From: an uncultured Caryophanales bacterium
Lineage (GTDB): Bacteria > Bacillota_I > Bacilli_A > Acholeplasmatales > Anaeroplasmataceae
Direction: 5' to 3'
Assembly (NCBI GenBank): GCA_946626535.1
Contig: CAMOUK010000020.1
Location: forward strand, 1-22,421
DNA length: 22,421 bases
The notes under the pieces were generated by a model. The model worked only from the letters and a program-made list of their open reading frames with translations. It was not told where the DNA came from and made no database searches. Below are positions 1 to 7,212 of this stretch, piece after piece; positions within the stretch are counted from its first letter, which is position 1; the number at the start of each line of letters is the position of its first letter. The translations under genes were made by a program, and so were the position numbers.

Positions 1-36
1 AAAAAAAGATGACTATTCAATTGAATAATCATCTTT
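1..36 (-). terminator. Rho-independent terminator of the gdpP/rplI-dnaB-prfA operon
   Basis: Read on the minus strand, the prfA stop is followed by a hairpin whose arms are 5-12 (aaagatga) and 29-36 (tcatcttt). The stem continues inward with one C/A mismatch through ATTCAATTGAAT, and a run of seven U follows (plus-strand A at 1-7). It ends the three-gene operon right after prfA, so prmC, which often follows prfA, is not in this transcript. Confidence 0.9.
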
Positions 37-48
37 GGTAACCACAAA

Positions 49-1125
49 TTATAATTTAACTGCCTCTTCTGCAGATAGTTTTCTTTTTTGATCTTCAGAA
101 ATTAATTCATCGATAACTAAATCTAGCTTACCATCAATAATGGCATCAAGTCTATTGATTGTAAAGCCAATTCTATGATCTGTAACTCTATTTTGAGGAT
201 AGTTATAAGTTCTAATCTTTTCAGATCTATCGCCATGGCCAATTAATGATTGACGAGTAGCGCCATCCTTTTCTTCTCTTTCTCTTACAATTTGATCATA
301 TAATCTAGTCTTTAATAAGGCTAAAGCTGCAGCCTTATTTTCATGTTGGCTACGAGCTGTTTGACAAGCTACAGATAAGCCTGTAGGTAAATATGTTACA
401 CGAACAGCTGAATATGTAGTATTAACACCTTGTCCACCAGGACCTGAAGAACAGAAGGTATCAATTCTTACATCGTTCATATCGATATCAAAGTCGATAT
501 CCTCAGCCTCTGGCATAACAAGTACAGTCGCAACAGATGTATGGATTCTTCCTTGTGATTCTGTTGCTGGAACTCTTTGAACTCTATGAGCACCAGATTC
601 ATATTTTAAGAATGAATAAACTGAATCACCCTTTAGCATAAATTCAATTTGTGAATAGCCACCCATTTCAGATTGCATTGCATCTAAAACCTCGACCTTC
701 CAGCCCTTTGATTCAGCATATTTATTATACATTCTAAATAAATCACCAGCGAAAATGTTAGCCTCATCTCCACCTACAGCTCCTCTAATTTCAACAACAA
801 CGTTCTTATCATCATTGGGATCCTTAGGTAGAAGTAAAACCTTAATTTCTTCAGCGATTTCTTCTAATCTTTTTTCAGCTTCCTCTAATTCCATAGCAGC
901 CATTTCTGCCATTTCCTCATCGTCAACCTTCTTCATTTCCTTTAAATCAGGAATAGAAGCTTCAAGCTTTTGTTGCTCCTTATATAGCATAACAGGCTTT
1001 TCTAATTGCTTTTGCTCCTTAGAAAGTGCTGTTACCCTCTTTATATCCATTACTACCTCTGGGTCAGATAAAAGAGTATTTATCTCTAAATATCTCTTTT
1101 CCATAACCTTTAAACGATCTATCAT
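49..1125 (-). CDS. prfA: Peptide chain release factor 1 (RF1)
   Basis: Class I release factor that reads UAA and UAG in the ribosomal A site and triggers peptidyl-tRNA hydrolysis. At 358 aa it has the usual RF1 length. The catalytic GGQ is at residues 230-232 in a SSGPGGQGVNTT context. The stop-codon recognition tripeptide is P186-A187-T188 (PxT), which marks RF1 and not RF2 (SPF). The N-terminal ~100 residues form the charged helical domain, and the C-terminal helix is complete. The start ATG overlaps the dnaB stop as ATGA (1122-1125), so translation is probably coupled. It is the last gene of the operon; a terminator follows 13 bases after the stop. The need for UGA decoding by RF2 elsewhere in the genome agrees with UGA being used as a stop here. 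No anomalies. Confidence 0.98.
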   Translation of the reverse strand: MIDRLKVMEKRYLEINTLLSDPEVVMDIKRVTALSKEQKQLEKPVMLYKEQQKLEASIPDLKEMKKVDDEEMAEMAAMELEEAEKRLEEIAEEIKVLLLPKDPNDDKNVVVEIRGAVGGDEANIFAGDLFRMYNKYAESKGWKVEVLDAMQSEMGGYSQIEFMLKGDSVYSFLKYESGAHRVQRVPATESQGRIHTSVATVLVMPEAEDIDFDIDMNDVRIDTFCSSGPGGQGVNTTYSAVRVTYLPTGLSVACQTARSQHENKAAALALLKTRLYDQIVREREEKDGATRQSLIGHGDRSEKIRTYNYPQNRVTDHRIGFTINRLDAIIDGKLDLVIDELISEDQKRKLSAEEAVKL

Positions 1126-2477
1126 TCGGTTTCCCCTCTTTTTTCTCTAAATTTTTGGAATTCACCATTAAATATAAATGGAACTCCATCCTCACTTGTA
1201 AGTGAACCAGATCTATTCTTTGCGATAATTAAATCTGCCTCACCCTTATGCTCTGATTTTTTATTATAATATTCATCTCTATATAAGAACATAACGATAT
1301 CCGCATCCTGCTCAATAGAACCTGAATCACGTAAATCTGAAAGCATAGGTCTTTTCTTATCATCCTCACGCTCTTCTACCTTACGTGATAGCTGTGATAG
1401 GGCTAAAACAGGTACCTCAAGCTCACGAGCCATAAGCTTCAAGCCTCTTGTGATACTTGTTACTCTTTCAACTGTTGAAGCGCGTTGTAAAGAAGCCTCT
1501 ACACTCATTAATTGTAGATAGTCAATAACGATAAAATCTAGCTTACCATCAGCCTTAAGCTTTCTACATTTCGCTCTAATAGATGAAACAGTAGGATTTG
1601 CATCATCATCAAAATAAAGATTTAAATTCTTTAAATTAGTTCTACTATAATTAAATCTAGCCCATTCCTGCTTACTCATCTTACCACTTCTAATTTGGTT
1701 TAATCTAATAGATGCATCAGCAGCATACATTCTTTCACCCAATTGCTCAGATGACATTTCTAGTGTAAATATAGCTACACCAGCCTTACCATTTTTATTG
1801 CATGCGGCAACATTTGTAGCCAAATTCATGGCAAAAGCTGACTTACCCATACCTGGACGGGCAGCTAAAATAATTAATGCACCTGGCATTAAACCTTGAG
1901 TATATTTATTTAATGATTCAAAGCCAGTGTCGTAGCCAATAACCTCACCAGTTAAATTACTCATCTTAGTTGTAGTATCAAATACTGTTTCAATAACAGA
2001 CTCAACGCTCTTAAAATTAGATGTATTTCTTGTTCTAGCAAGATTAAATACAGCTTTTTCTACACTATCGATATAATCATTTGTTGCTACATTAGTATTG
2101 AAGCCCTCAGTAAATAATCTTTGAAGCTCAAAGATTGTTTTTCTTTTTAATGAGGCATCATAAATTGATGTAATGTAGGTTTCAATATTTGTAGTAATAT
2201 AGCCGTGGTCAGCTATATTATTTAAATATTCAAAGCCACCTGCTTGTGTCATCAAATCATGAGTCATCAAATATGAAGCAACAGTTGCAGAATCTACACT
2301 CTTGTTATCCTTATATAAGGCAAGCATAGCGTTATAGATTGTTTGATTTTTCTTATCATAAAAATCCTCATATGATAATTCATCAGCTACCTGAACTATT
2401 AATTTTTCGTCTAAAAATATACAACCTAAAACGTCTATTTCCGCCTCTAAGTCGTATGGAATCTTTTGCTCATCCAT
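1122..2477 (-). CDS. dnaB: Replicative DNA helicase DnaB (Bacillus DnaC type)
   Basis: Hexameric 5'-3' helicase that unwinds the replication fork and interacts with primase through its N-terminal domain. At 451 aa it has the usual length. Residues 5-105 form the N-terminal domain. The RecA-like ATPase begins near residue 180, with Walker A ARPGMGKS at 206-213, Walker B IVIDYLQLM at 316-324, the LSQLSR motif at 360-365, DLRDSGSIEQDAD at 381-393 and the arginine-finger region AKNRSG at 419-424. There is no intein. It starts 11 bases after the stop of the gdpP-rplI fusion. No good Shine-Dalgarno lies in front of its ATG (only AGGTAATTAAAAT), which suggests translation depends on ribosomes finishing the upstream gene. 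The order L9-helicase is the conserved order of many Bacillota near oriC. Confidence 0.97.
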   Translation of the reverse strand: MDEQKIPYDLEAEIDVLGCIFLDEKLIVQVADELSYEDFYDKKNQTIYNAMLALYKDNKSVDSATVASYLMTHDLMTQAGGFEYLNNIADHGYITTNIETYITSIYDASLKRKTIFELQRLFTEGFNTNVATNDYIDSVEKAVFNLARTRNTSNFKSVESVIETVFDTTTKMSNLTGEVIGYDTGFESLNKYTQGLMPGALIILAARPGMGKSAFAMNLATNVAACNKNGKAGVAIFTLEMSSEQLGERMYAADASIRLNQIRSGKMSKQEWARFNYSRTNLKNLNLYFDDDANPTVSSIRAKCRKLKADGKLDFIVIDYLQLMSVEASLQRASTVERVTSITRGLKLMARELEVPVLALSQLSRKVEEREDDKKRPMLSDLRDSGSIEQDADIVMFLYRDEYYNKKSEHKGEADLIIAKNRSGSLTSEDGVPFIFNGEFQKFREKRGETE

Positions 2478-2488
2478 ATTTTAATTAC

Positions 2489-2935
2489 CTATTTCTTTTC
2501 ACTTACGTTAATCTCGAATGTTGCTACAATGTCCTTTTCTAGCTTAACTGAAGCTGTAAAGATACCAACTGAATTGATTTCAGCAGGTAATTCAACCTTC
2601 TTCTTATCTAGATGAATACCAGTTTGTGCTTCAAATTCATCACAAACAAGCTTTGTTGTAATATGACCAAAGCTCTTACCATCAGCACCAACCTTGATGT
2701 TGATAGAAATGAACTTATCTTGAATTTCATCCTTAAGCTTTAATAAAACATCTCTTCTTCTTTGAGTATCAATCTTTTCTTGTTCCTTTTGCTTTTCAAG
2801 GTTAACTAAATTTTCATCAGTAGCAAGGATAGCTAGCTTATTAGTAATTAAATAATTACCATAGCCATTTGCAACCTCGATAATTTCACTCTTTTTACCT
2901 TTTCCTTTAACATCCTCTTGTAAAATAACCTTCAT
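2489..2935 (-). other. rplI: bL9 segment; possible independently translated rplI within the fusion
   Basis: The 148 codons from the internal ATG encode a bL9 of normal family length, beginning with the conserved MKVILQEDVKGKGKK and ending in VSEKK. bL9 binds 23S rRNA domain V near the L1 stalk. The conserved GKGKK rRNA-binding patch and the G-Y-G-N-Y-L segment (690-695 of the fusion) are intact, so free L9 would be functional. Whether it is made free, by internal initiation or by proteolysis, cannot be seen from sequence. Confidence 0.6.
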
Positions 2936-4933
2936 CTTCTCATCACCCTCATTTACATATTCACGCTTTAATATTTCAATAAGCTCATCCTTAGCCTCTT
3001 GAATTGTACTATTTGCAATCTGAGTTGCGGCAGAGTTATAGTGCCCGCCACCACCCATGCTTTCCATGATAACCTGAACGTTAACATTATCTAAGCTTCT
3101 AGCAGAAATACCAACTCTACCATCATCTAGCATACCGATAGTAAATGATGTATCAATATTATCGATACCTAAAAGCTTATCTGAAATTCTAGCAAGCTCA
3201 GTTCTATCTGAAACAATTTGATCTTCTTCTAAAGTAACAATCGCAAATCTCTTTTCAAAAATCTCAGCACGCATTAAAGCCTTAGCTAGATTTTGTTCAA
3301 CCTCAATTGGGTCTCTTAAAAGCTTTCTAACGAAAACCATATCAGCACCCATACTTCTTAATGTAGAAGCGGCTTCAAATGTTCTCGTACCAGATCTAAA
3401 TGTAAAGTTATTAGTATCAACGATAATACCTGCAAGCATTATAGATGCCTCAAGCTGGCTTACTGTAATACCATCAGCATAGAACATAAACATCTCTGAA
3501 ACTAACTCTACGGCAGATGATGCAGATGTTTCTACATAGTTTGATACTAAGTTTTTAAAGTCAACATCACCAGCTCTGTGGTGGTCGATAACTGAAACCC
3601 TAGAAGCCTTATCTAAAAGCTCTGGGAACATAACAAGCTTAGGAGATTGAGTATCACAAACAATAAGTAATGTTGTTTGCTTCATTTGCTCTAAGCCTTG
3701 CTTTAATGTAATAAAGTTAGCTGCAAGTGTTTGATTTTTCTTAATTTCAGAAAAAATCTTCTTAACAGTAACGTCTGCCATTTCAGGCTCGAAAACAATC
3801 TTAGCTTCCTTATTTGAGCTAAGTGCTAAATGTAGGACACCAATACATGAACCAATGGCATCACTATCAGCTAAGTTGTGGCACATAATTAAGACATTTG
3901 ATGCACCCTCAATAGCTTCCTTAATAGCCATAGTTTGCATACGTGCTTCAACTAGTGTATTCTTTTCAAGTGAGTTTGTATTACCACCGAAATATTGGAT
4001 TCTTTCGCCTTGAATATTAACAACGACCTGGTCTCCACCTCTTTTTTCAGCAAGCTCGATCGCATTTTGTGCTAAAGCACCAAGCTCCTCTGAATTAGTA
4101 TCGTATGATGCGATACCCATTGAAATAGATGACTTCAATCTATTCTTAGCTGAAATTTCTCTTACCTTTGATAATACAGAGAATTTATCAGCAATCATTC
4201 TATCTAAAGATTCTCTATCTAGAACTATACACATTCTATCATTTGATAATGTTTGAAGATAACAGCCAAAGCTTTCAGCCCAGTCAGAAACCTCACCAAG
4301 GATTTGACCTCTGATGTTGGCTTTTTCCTGCATATCGTATCTCTTTAATGATTCTTCTAGGTTATCTAGACCAATAATACCGATAGTTGCTACTCTTTGG
4401 TCATATTTCTTGATGATTTGCTCACGCTCTGTAACATCGAAGAAATAGATGATATCGAATTGACCATTATGAATAACGTCATATGATTTATCGTTATAAT
4501 TTAAAATTGTAGAAACCTTACCATTAATTATTTCATTTATCAAATTATCTGAAATAACATTTAATGATGACTTGATAAGCTCATTATTAAATATCTTCTT
4601 AGCATACTCGTTTGCCCACTTAATGTCATATGATTCATCATATACGACGATACCAACGGGAAGCTTATTGAAGGCTTCATCACCGGCTTGGCTTACGTGA
4701 TATGAAATATCAGAGTAAATCTTAACCTGATTTTGCAAATCACTAATCTTTTGTTGCATATTACGATGAATAAATGCGAAAACAAAAACTACTGTTGTTA
4801 CAAGTGCTGCTATGGCAACGCCAAAAAACACAGAACCCCAAACGTAGTTTTGCTGTGATATGAAGTGATAAGTTAAATATCCAGTTATAAGTAAAATTAC
4901 AAAAGAAATTGAACTATAAATTATTTTTCTCAT
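2489..4933 (-). CDS. gdpP-rplI: GdpP (c-di-AMP phosphodiesterase) fused in frame to ribosomal protein bL9
   Basis: An 814-residue single reading frame holding two normally separate proteins. Residues 10-55 form two transmembrane helices. Residues 75-170 are the PAS-like region. Residues 175-310 are a degenerate GGDEF domain, with SNDRM at 230-234 where GGDEF would be. Residues 345-660 are DHH/DHHA1 phosphoesterase, with HNLADSDAIG (352-361), D427, DHH at 450-452, DTNN at 506-509 and GGGGHYNSA at 627-635. This set defines GdpP/YybT, which hydrolyses c-di-AMP at the membrane. Residues 667-814 are a full-length bL9 (MKVILQEDVKGKGKKSE start, long connecting helix, C-terminal domain). The linker between them is only about five residues (EGDEK). 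In Bacillus, yybT and rplI are adjacent separate genes, so this looks like loss of the gdpP stop. A fused L9 would tether the ribosomal protein to the membrane, unless L9 is also made from the internal start described separately. Two tandem promoters lie upstream, and the Shine-Dalgarno is GAGGG. Confidence 0.93.
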   Translation of the reverse strand: MRKIIYSSISFVILLITGYLTYHFISQQNYVWGSVFFGVAIAALVTTVVFVFAFIHRNMQQKISDLQNQVKIYSDISYHVSQAGDEAFNKLPVGIVVYDESYDIKWANEYAKKIFNNELIKSSLNVISDNLINEIINGKVSTILNYNDKSYDVIHNGQFDIIYFFDVTEREQIIKKYDQRVATIGIIGLDNLEESLKRYDMQEKANIRGQILGEVSDWAESFGCYLQTLSNDRMCIVLDRESLDRMIADKFSVLSKVREISAKNRLKSSISMGIASYDTNSEELGALAQNAIELAEKRGGDQVVVNIQGERIQYFGGNTNSLEKNTLVEARMQTMAIKEAIEGASNVLIMCHNLADSDAIGSCIGVLHLALSSNKEAKIVFEPEMADVTVKKIFSEIKKNQTLAANFITLKQGLEQMKQTTLLIVCDTQSPKLVMFPELLDKASRVSVIDHHRAGDVDFKNLVSNYVETSASSAVELVSEMFMFYADGITVSQLEASIMLAGIIVDTNNFTFRSGTRTFEAASTLRSMGADMVFVRKLLRDPIEVEQNLAKALMRAEIFEKRFAIVTLEEDQIVSDRTELARISDKLLGIDNIDTSFTIGMLDDGRVGISARSLDNVNVQVIMESMGGGGHYNSAATQIANSTIQEAKDELIEILKREYVNEGDEKMKVILQEDVKGKGKKSEIIEVANGYGNYLITNKLAILATDENLVNLEKQKEQEKIDTQRRRDVLLKLKDEIQDKFISINIKVGADGKSFGHITTKLVCDEFEAQTGIHLDKKKVELPAEINSVGIFTASVKLEKDIVATFEINVSEKK
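2933..2950 (-). promoter_or_regulatory. Internal Shine-Dalgarno and ATG for bL9 inside the fusion
   Basis: On the minus strand GAGGGTGAT (2942-2950) precedes the bL9 ATG (2933-2935) with a 6-base spacer (GAGAAG). The same GGTGAT core serves as the apparent ribosome binding site of two other genes here (before 12805 and before 19328). So the fused frame keeps a good site for separate L9 translation. Confidence 0.6.
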
Positions 4934-4954
4934 ATTTATTCCCTCATCTTTTCT

Positions 4955-4983
4955 ATTATAACAAACTAATTATAGTTTGTAAA
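4955..4983 (-). promoter_or_regulatory. Proximal promoter of the gdpP-rplI operon, with inverted repeat in the spacer
   Basis: Minus strand: -35 TTTACA (4978-4983), 17-base spacer, -10 TATAAT (4955-4960) with an upstream TGT extension. The region 4961-4980 is an inverted repeat, ACAAACT-aattat-AGTTTGT, that fills the spacer and could be an operator. Confidence 0.7.
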
Positions 4984-5011
4984 TTTTAAAGACCTAAAAA
5001 AGAACTTTGTA

Positions 5012-5040
5012 ATTATAACAAACAAGTCTCAAAATTACAA
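5012..5040 (-). promoter_or_regulatory. Distal promoter of the gdpP-rplI operon
   Basis: Minus strand: -35 TTGTAA (5035-5040), 17-base spacer, extended -10 TGT-TATAAT (TATAAT at 5012-5017). The 12-mer GTTTGTTATAAT is repeated exactly in the proximal promoter (4955-4966 and 5012-5023). Confidence 0.7.
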
Positions 5041-5045
5041 TATTA

Positions 5046-5074
5046 AGAAAAAAAGAAAAAGCCTAAAAGGCTTT
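5046..5074 (-). terminator. Terminator of the Lrp/AsnC gene
   Basis: Minus strand: AAAGCC (69-74 side) and GGCTTT arms at 5058-5063 and 5069-5074 around a 5-base loop, then TTTTTCTTTTTTTC. The stem begins within the TAA stop codon of the regulator (5073-5075). Confidence 0.85.
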
Positions 5075-5543
5075 AATCTAACGGAATTAAATTTGTCTTC
5101 TTTTCAGTTCCTACAACAATAGATGTTTCAACGTTTGAAACGTTTGGAACACTTAAAAGCTTATCGAAAATAAAATTACGATAATATTGGAAATTCTTAG
5201 CTACAATCTTAAGTAAGAATGCTGAATCACCAGTAATTGTGTAGCATTCTGTAACCTCAGGAATCTTATTAACCTCTTCGATAAATCTTGAAGATGTTTC
5301 TCTATTTAAAGGAGCCATAGCTACCTTTACGAAGCATGTAATTTCAAATCCTAAAAGCTTTTCATCTACTACTACTGTAAATTGCTTTAAAATTTTAGAT
5401 TCCTTTAAGCTTCTTACTCTTAGTAAGCAGCTAGATGGAGCTAAACCAATCTTTTTTGATAATTCTATATTAGAAATTGATGAATCTTCTTGATAATACT
5501 TAATTATAAGCTTGTCATATTCGTCCAATTTAATTTCACTCAT
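5073..5543 (-). CDS. Lrp/AsnC family transcriptional regulator
   Basis: A 156-residue protein with an N-terminal winged helix-turn-helix (about residues 8-55, IELSKKIGLAPSSCLLRVRSLKES) and a C-terminal RAM/AsnC ligand-binding domain (about 65-145, with a GDSAFLL segment). Family members sense amino acids or related small molecules and form dimers to octamers on DNA. The start chosen is the ATG at 5541-5543, because AGAGGTGG sits 5 bases ahead. A GTG three codons further upstream lies inside that ribosome binding site and has none of its own. The gene is monocistronic. An inverted repeat around its -35 (AGTCAAAAT...ATTTTGACT) could be the autoregulatory site typical of the family, but it also doubles as a terminator-like hairpin. 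Its ligand and targets are not evident; the gdpP operon directly downstream is one candidate. Confidence 0.93.
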   Translation of the reverse strand: MSEIKLDEYDKLIIKYYQEDSSISNIELSKKIGLAPSSCLLRVRSLKESKILKQFTVVVDEKLLGFEITCFVKVAMAPLNRETSSRFIEEVNKIPEVTECYTITGDSAFLLKIVAKNFQYYRNFIFDKLLSVPNVSNVETSIVVGTEKKTNLIPLD

Positions 5544-5566
5544 GTTATCCACCTCTAGTACTGATT

Positions 5567-5595
5567 ATTTTAACACGTTACAAAGAAAAAGTCAA
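5567..5595 (-). promoter_or_regulatory. Promoter of the Lrp/AsnC gene
   Basis: Minus strand: -35 TTGACT (5590-5595), 17-base spacer, -10 TAAAAT (5567-5572) preceded by the TGT extension. It places the start of transcription about 20 bases ahead of the ATG. Confidence 0.8.
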
Positions 5596-5626
5596 AATAT
5601 TATTCTATAAAATTAACATTTTGACT
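5581..5626 (-). terminator. Hairpin downstream of the LRAT/ROK operon, overlapping the Lrp-gene -35
   Basis: Perfect 9-base arms AGTCAAAAT (5590-5598) and ATTTTGACT (5618-5626) with a 19-base loop. On the minus strand the stem is followed by TTTTTCTTT, so it can act as the terminator of the upstream operon. Its 3' arm carries the TTGACT -35 of the regulator gene. The long AT-rich loop makes it a weak terminator; an operator role is equally possible. Confidence 0.5.
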
Positions 5627-5645
5627 AAAAAAATTCGGTATTTTT

Positions 5646-6347
5646 TTAAAATTTTTCGAACGATGTGATTTTACATCTCTTTGGAGCTGATTTTCTAACC
5701 ATCGGGAAGAATTTTGAGACATTTCTAATAGTCACAATATTCTTTATATGTGGATTAGAAGTATACTTAATTAAAGTATCAACTAAGGTTGAATCATCTA
5801 GTCCATTAAACCTCCAAATTGCTAGCTTTGAAGATGTAAAATAGTCGTATAAAATTACATAAATTATTTCATTTACAGTTATTAAATCTACGCATATTCT
5901 AATATGATTAAACTTATTTAGCATATTAGCATAAGCTTCATTTATAACCTTGTCATAATCCATATTGATGAAAGCTTTAATCTTTTGATCAAGCACATCA
6001 ATATTTCTACTTGAAATAATGATATTTTTATCATTTAAAATATCACATATTTCTTCTCTGCCTAAGCCATGTGATTTATAGTAATCAATCATACAGATAA
6101 CCTTAGTAGAGTAGGTAGTGCCCTTAAAGCTTAATTTATTAGCTGTTTGAGAAAAATAAATATTGCCATCCTCACACTTAGGACAATAATATCCTAGGTT
6201 CTTAATTCTTATATATCTTCCATTTGAAAATTGAATAATTTTATTTGACAAGGCATGCTTATAAATGAGCTTAGTACCACAAAATGGACAGCTCATTATC
6301 TCTGGCTTATAAATTTTGCAAGAACGTTCCTTTAATTTCTTATTCAT
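5646..6347 (-). CDS. Truncated ISL3-like transposase-derived protein (zinc ribbon, HTH, partial RNase H fold)
   Basis: A 233-residue protein. CPFC at 20-23 and CPKC at 55-58 form a zinc ribbon. Residues about 92-125 look like a helix-turn-helix. Residues 148-233 resemble the first half of an RNase H-fold DDE transposase (strand HIRICVDLI with D154, strand IIYVILYDY, then KNIVTIRN). The layout matches ISL3-family transposases, which run about 400-450 aa. Here the second catalytic Asp position reads IRN instead of the usual MD. The frame also stops at SFEKF, where a DKFH-like motif would be expected, so the C-terminal half with the third catalytic residue is missing. It starts within the last codons of the ROK kinase gene (8-base overlap). 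No flanking terminal repeats are evident. It is either a decayed remnant or a domesticated DNA-binding protein. The family assignment is by eye and moderate. Confidence 0.55.
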   Translation of the reverse strand: MNKKLKERSCKIYKPEIMSCPFCGTKLIYKHALSNKIIQFSNGRYIRIKNLGYYCPKCEDGNIYFSQTANKLSFKGTTYSTKVICMIDYYKSHGLGREEICDILNDKNIIISSRNIDVLDQKIKAFINMDYDKVINEAYANMLNKFNHIRICVDLITVNEIIYVILYDYFTSSKLAIWRFNGLDDSTLVDTLIKYTSNPHIKNIVTIRNVSKFFPMVRKSAPKRCKITSFEKF

Positions 6348-7212
6348 CTAAATAGCTTGCTCCAAGTAATCCTGCATCATTTTTAATTGTAGATAAGACA
6401 ATTGGAATATCCTTTGAAGCGTAGTGGCAATAATTTAGATAATGCTTCTTAATATTTTCAATTAAAAATTCACCAGCCCGTGAAACACCACCACCGATAA
6501 TGAAGCATTCAACATCGCATGTTACTGCGATATTAGCTAAAGCTATACCTAAATTCTTTGATGCTTCATCAACGACAGCTAAAGCTAGCTCGTCGCCTTC
6601 CTTTGCCTTATCGAAAACAGCCTTACAGCTTAAATTATCAAAATCTAGGGTAGTTTTATATTTACCCCTATTAACCATCGCAAGTCTTGTAATACCAGTT
6701 GCTGAAGAAACAGTCTCTAGACAACCACTTCTTCCACAGCTACATTTAAAATTATTCTTATAATCGATAAACATATGACCGATTTCACCAGCATTAGCGT
6801 TGAAGCCATTTACAATTTTACCTTCGTAAATATAGCCTCCGCCAACACCTGTACCAAGTGTAACAAAATAGCTACTTCTATACTTATTTGCGGCAATTAC
6901 CTCACCTAATGCGGCAGCGTTCGCATCGTTAGTGCACATAATCTTTACGCCCTTAAAATACTTAGAAAATTCCTTTTGTACATCGACATTTGAAATACCA
7001 ACGTTAGGTAAAACATCAATATAATTATTCTTAACATGGCCTGGGAAGCCAAAGCCAATAAATTCTACATTTTTAACGTCCTTGATGGCATTATAAATGT
7101 CTTCAAATAAGGTTTCCTTATTTGTTTTAATTTCGAATTTATTGATAATTTTATGGTCTTCTACATATCCAATCTTTACAGTCGTTCCACCTACATCAAT
7201 ACCAATTCTCAT
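6340..7212 (-). CDS. ROK family sugar kinase (glucokinase-like)
   Basis: A 290-residue ROK kinase that would phosphorylate a hexose (glucose, or an amino sugar such as N-acetylmannosamine) in the cytosol using ATP. Seen are the N-terminal phosphate loop DVGGTTVKIG (6-15), catalytic D96 in TNDANAAALGE (94-104), GTGVGGG (120-126), and the ROK signature with E143, zinc ligands H146, C157, C159 and C164 (CSCGRSGCLE), and IIGGGVS at 238-244. All key residues are present. Which sugar it uses cannot be read from sequence; the CSCGRSGCLE form is shared by glucokinases and ManNAc kinases. The start overlaps the LRAT gene stop as ATGA. No sugar-phosphate enzyme or transporter sits in this operon, which is unusual for a dedicated catabolic ROK kinase. 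Confidence 0.92.
   Translation of the reverse strand: MRIGIDVGGTTVKIGYVEDHKIINKFEIKTNKETLFEDIYNAIKDVKNVEFIGFGFPGHVKNNYIDVLPNVGISNVDVQKEFSKYFKGVKIMCTNDANAAALGEVIAANKYRSSYFVTLGTGVGGGYIYEGKIVNGFNANAGEIGHMFIDYKNNFKCSCGRSGCLETVSSATGITRLAMVNRGKYKTTLDFDNLSCKAVFDKAKEGDELALAVVDEASKNLGIALANIAVTCDVECFIIGGGVSRAGEFLIENIKKHYLNYCHYASKDIPIVLSTIKNDAGLLGASYLDE

Noticed and set aside
755..1150. Plus-strand open frame of 131 codons opposite prfA
   Set aside because: It is a Ser-rich antisense shadow of the prfA coding region, with no ribosome binding site, and prfA is certain. The same holds for other frames opposite dnaB, ROK, tkt, cvpA and the EAL gene.
5590..6347. Complete insertion sequence around the transposase-like gene
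   Set aside because: No matching terminal inverted repeats or target duplications flank it. The AGTCAAAAT/ATTTTGACT repeat lies wholly on one side, and the gene starts inside ROK coding sequence.
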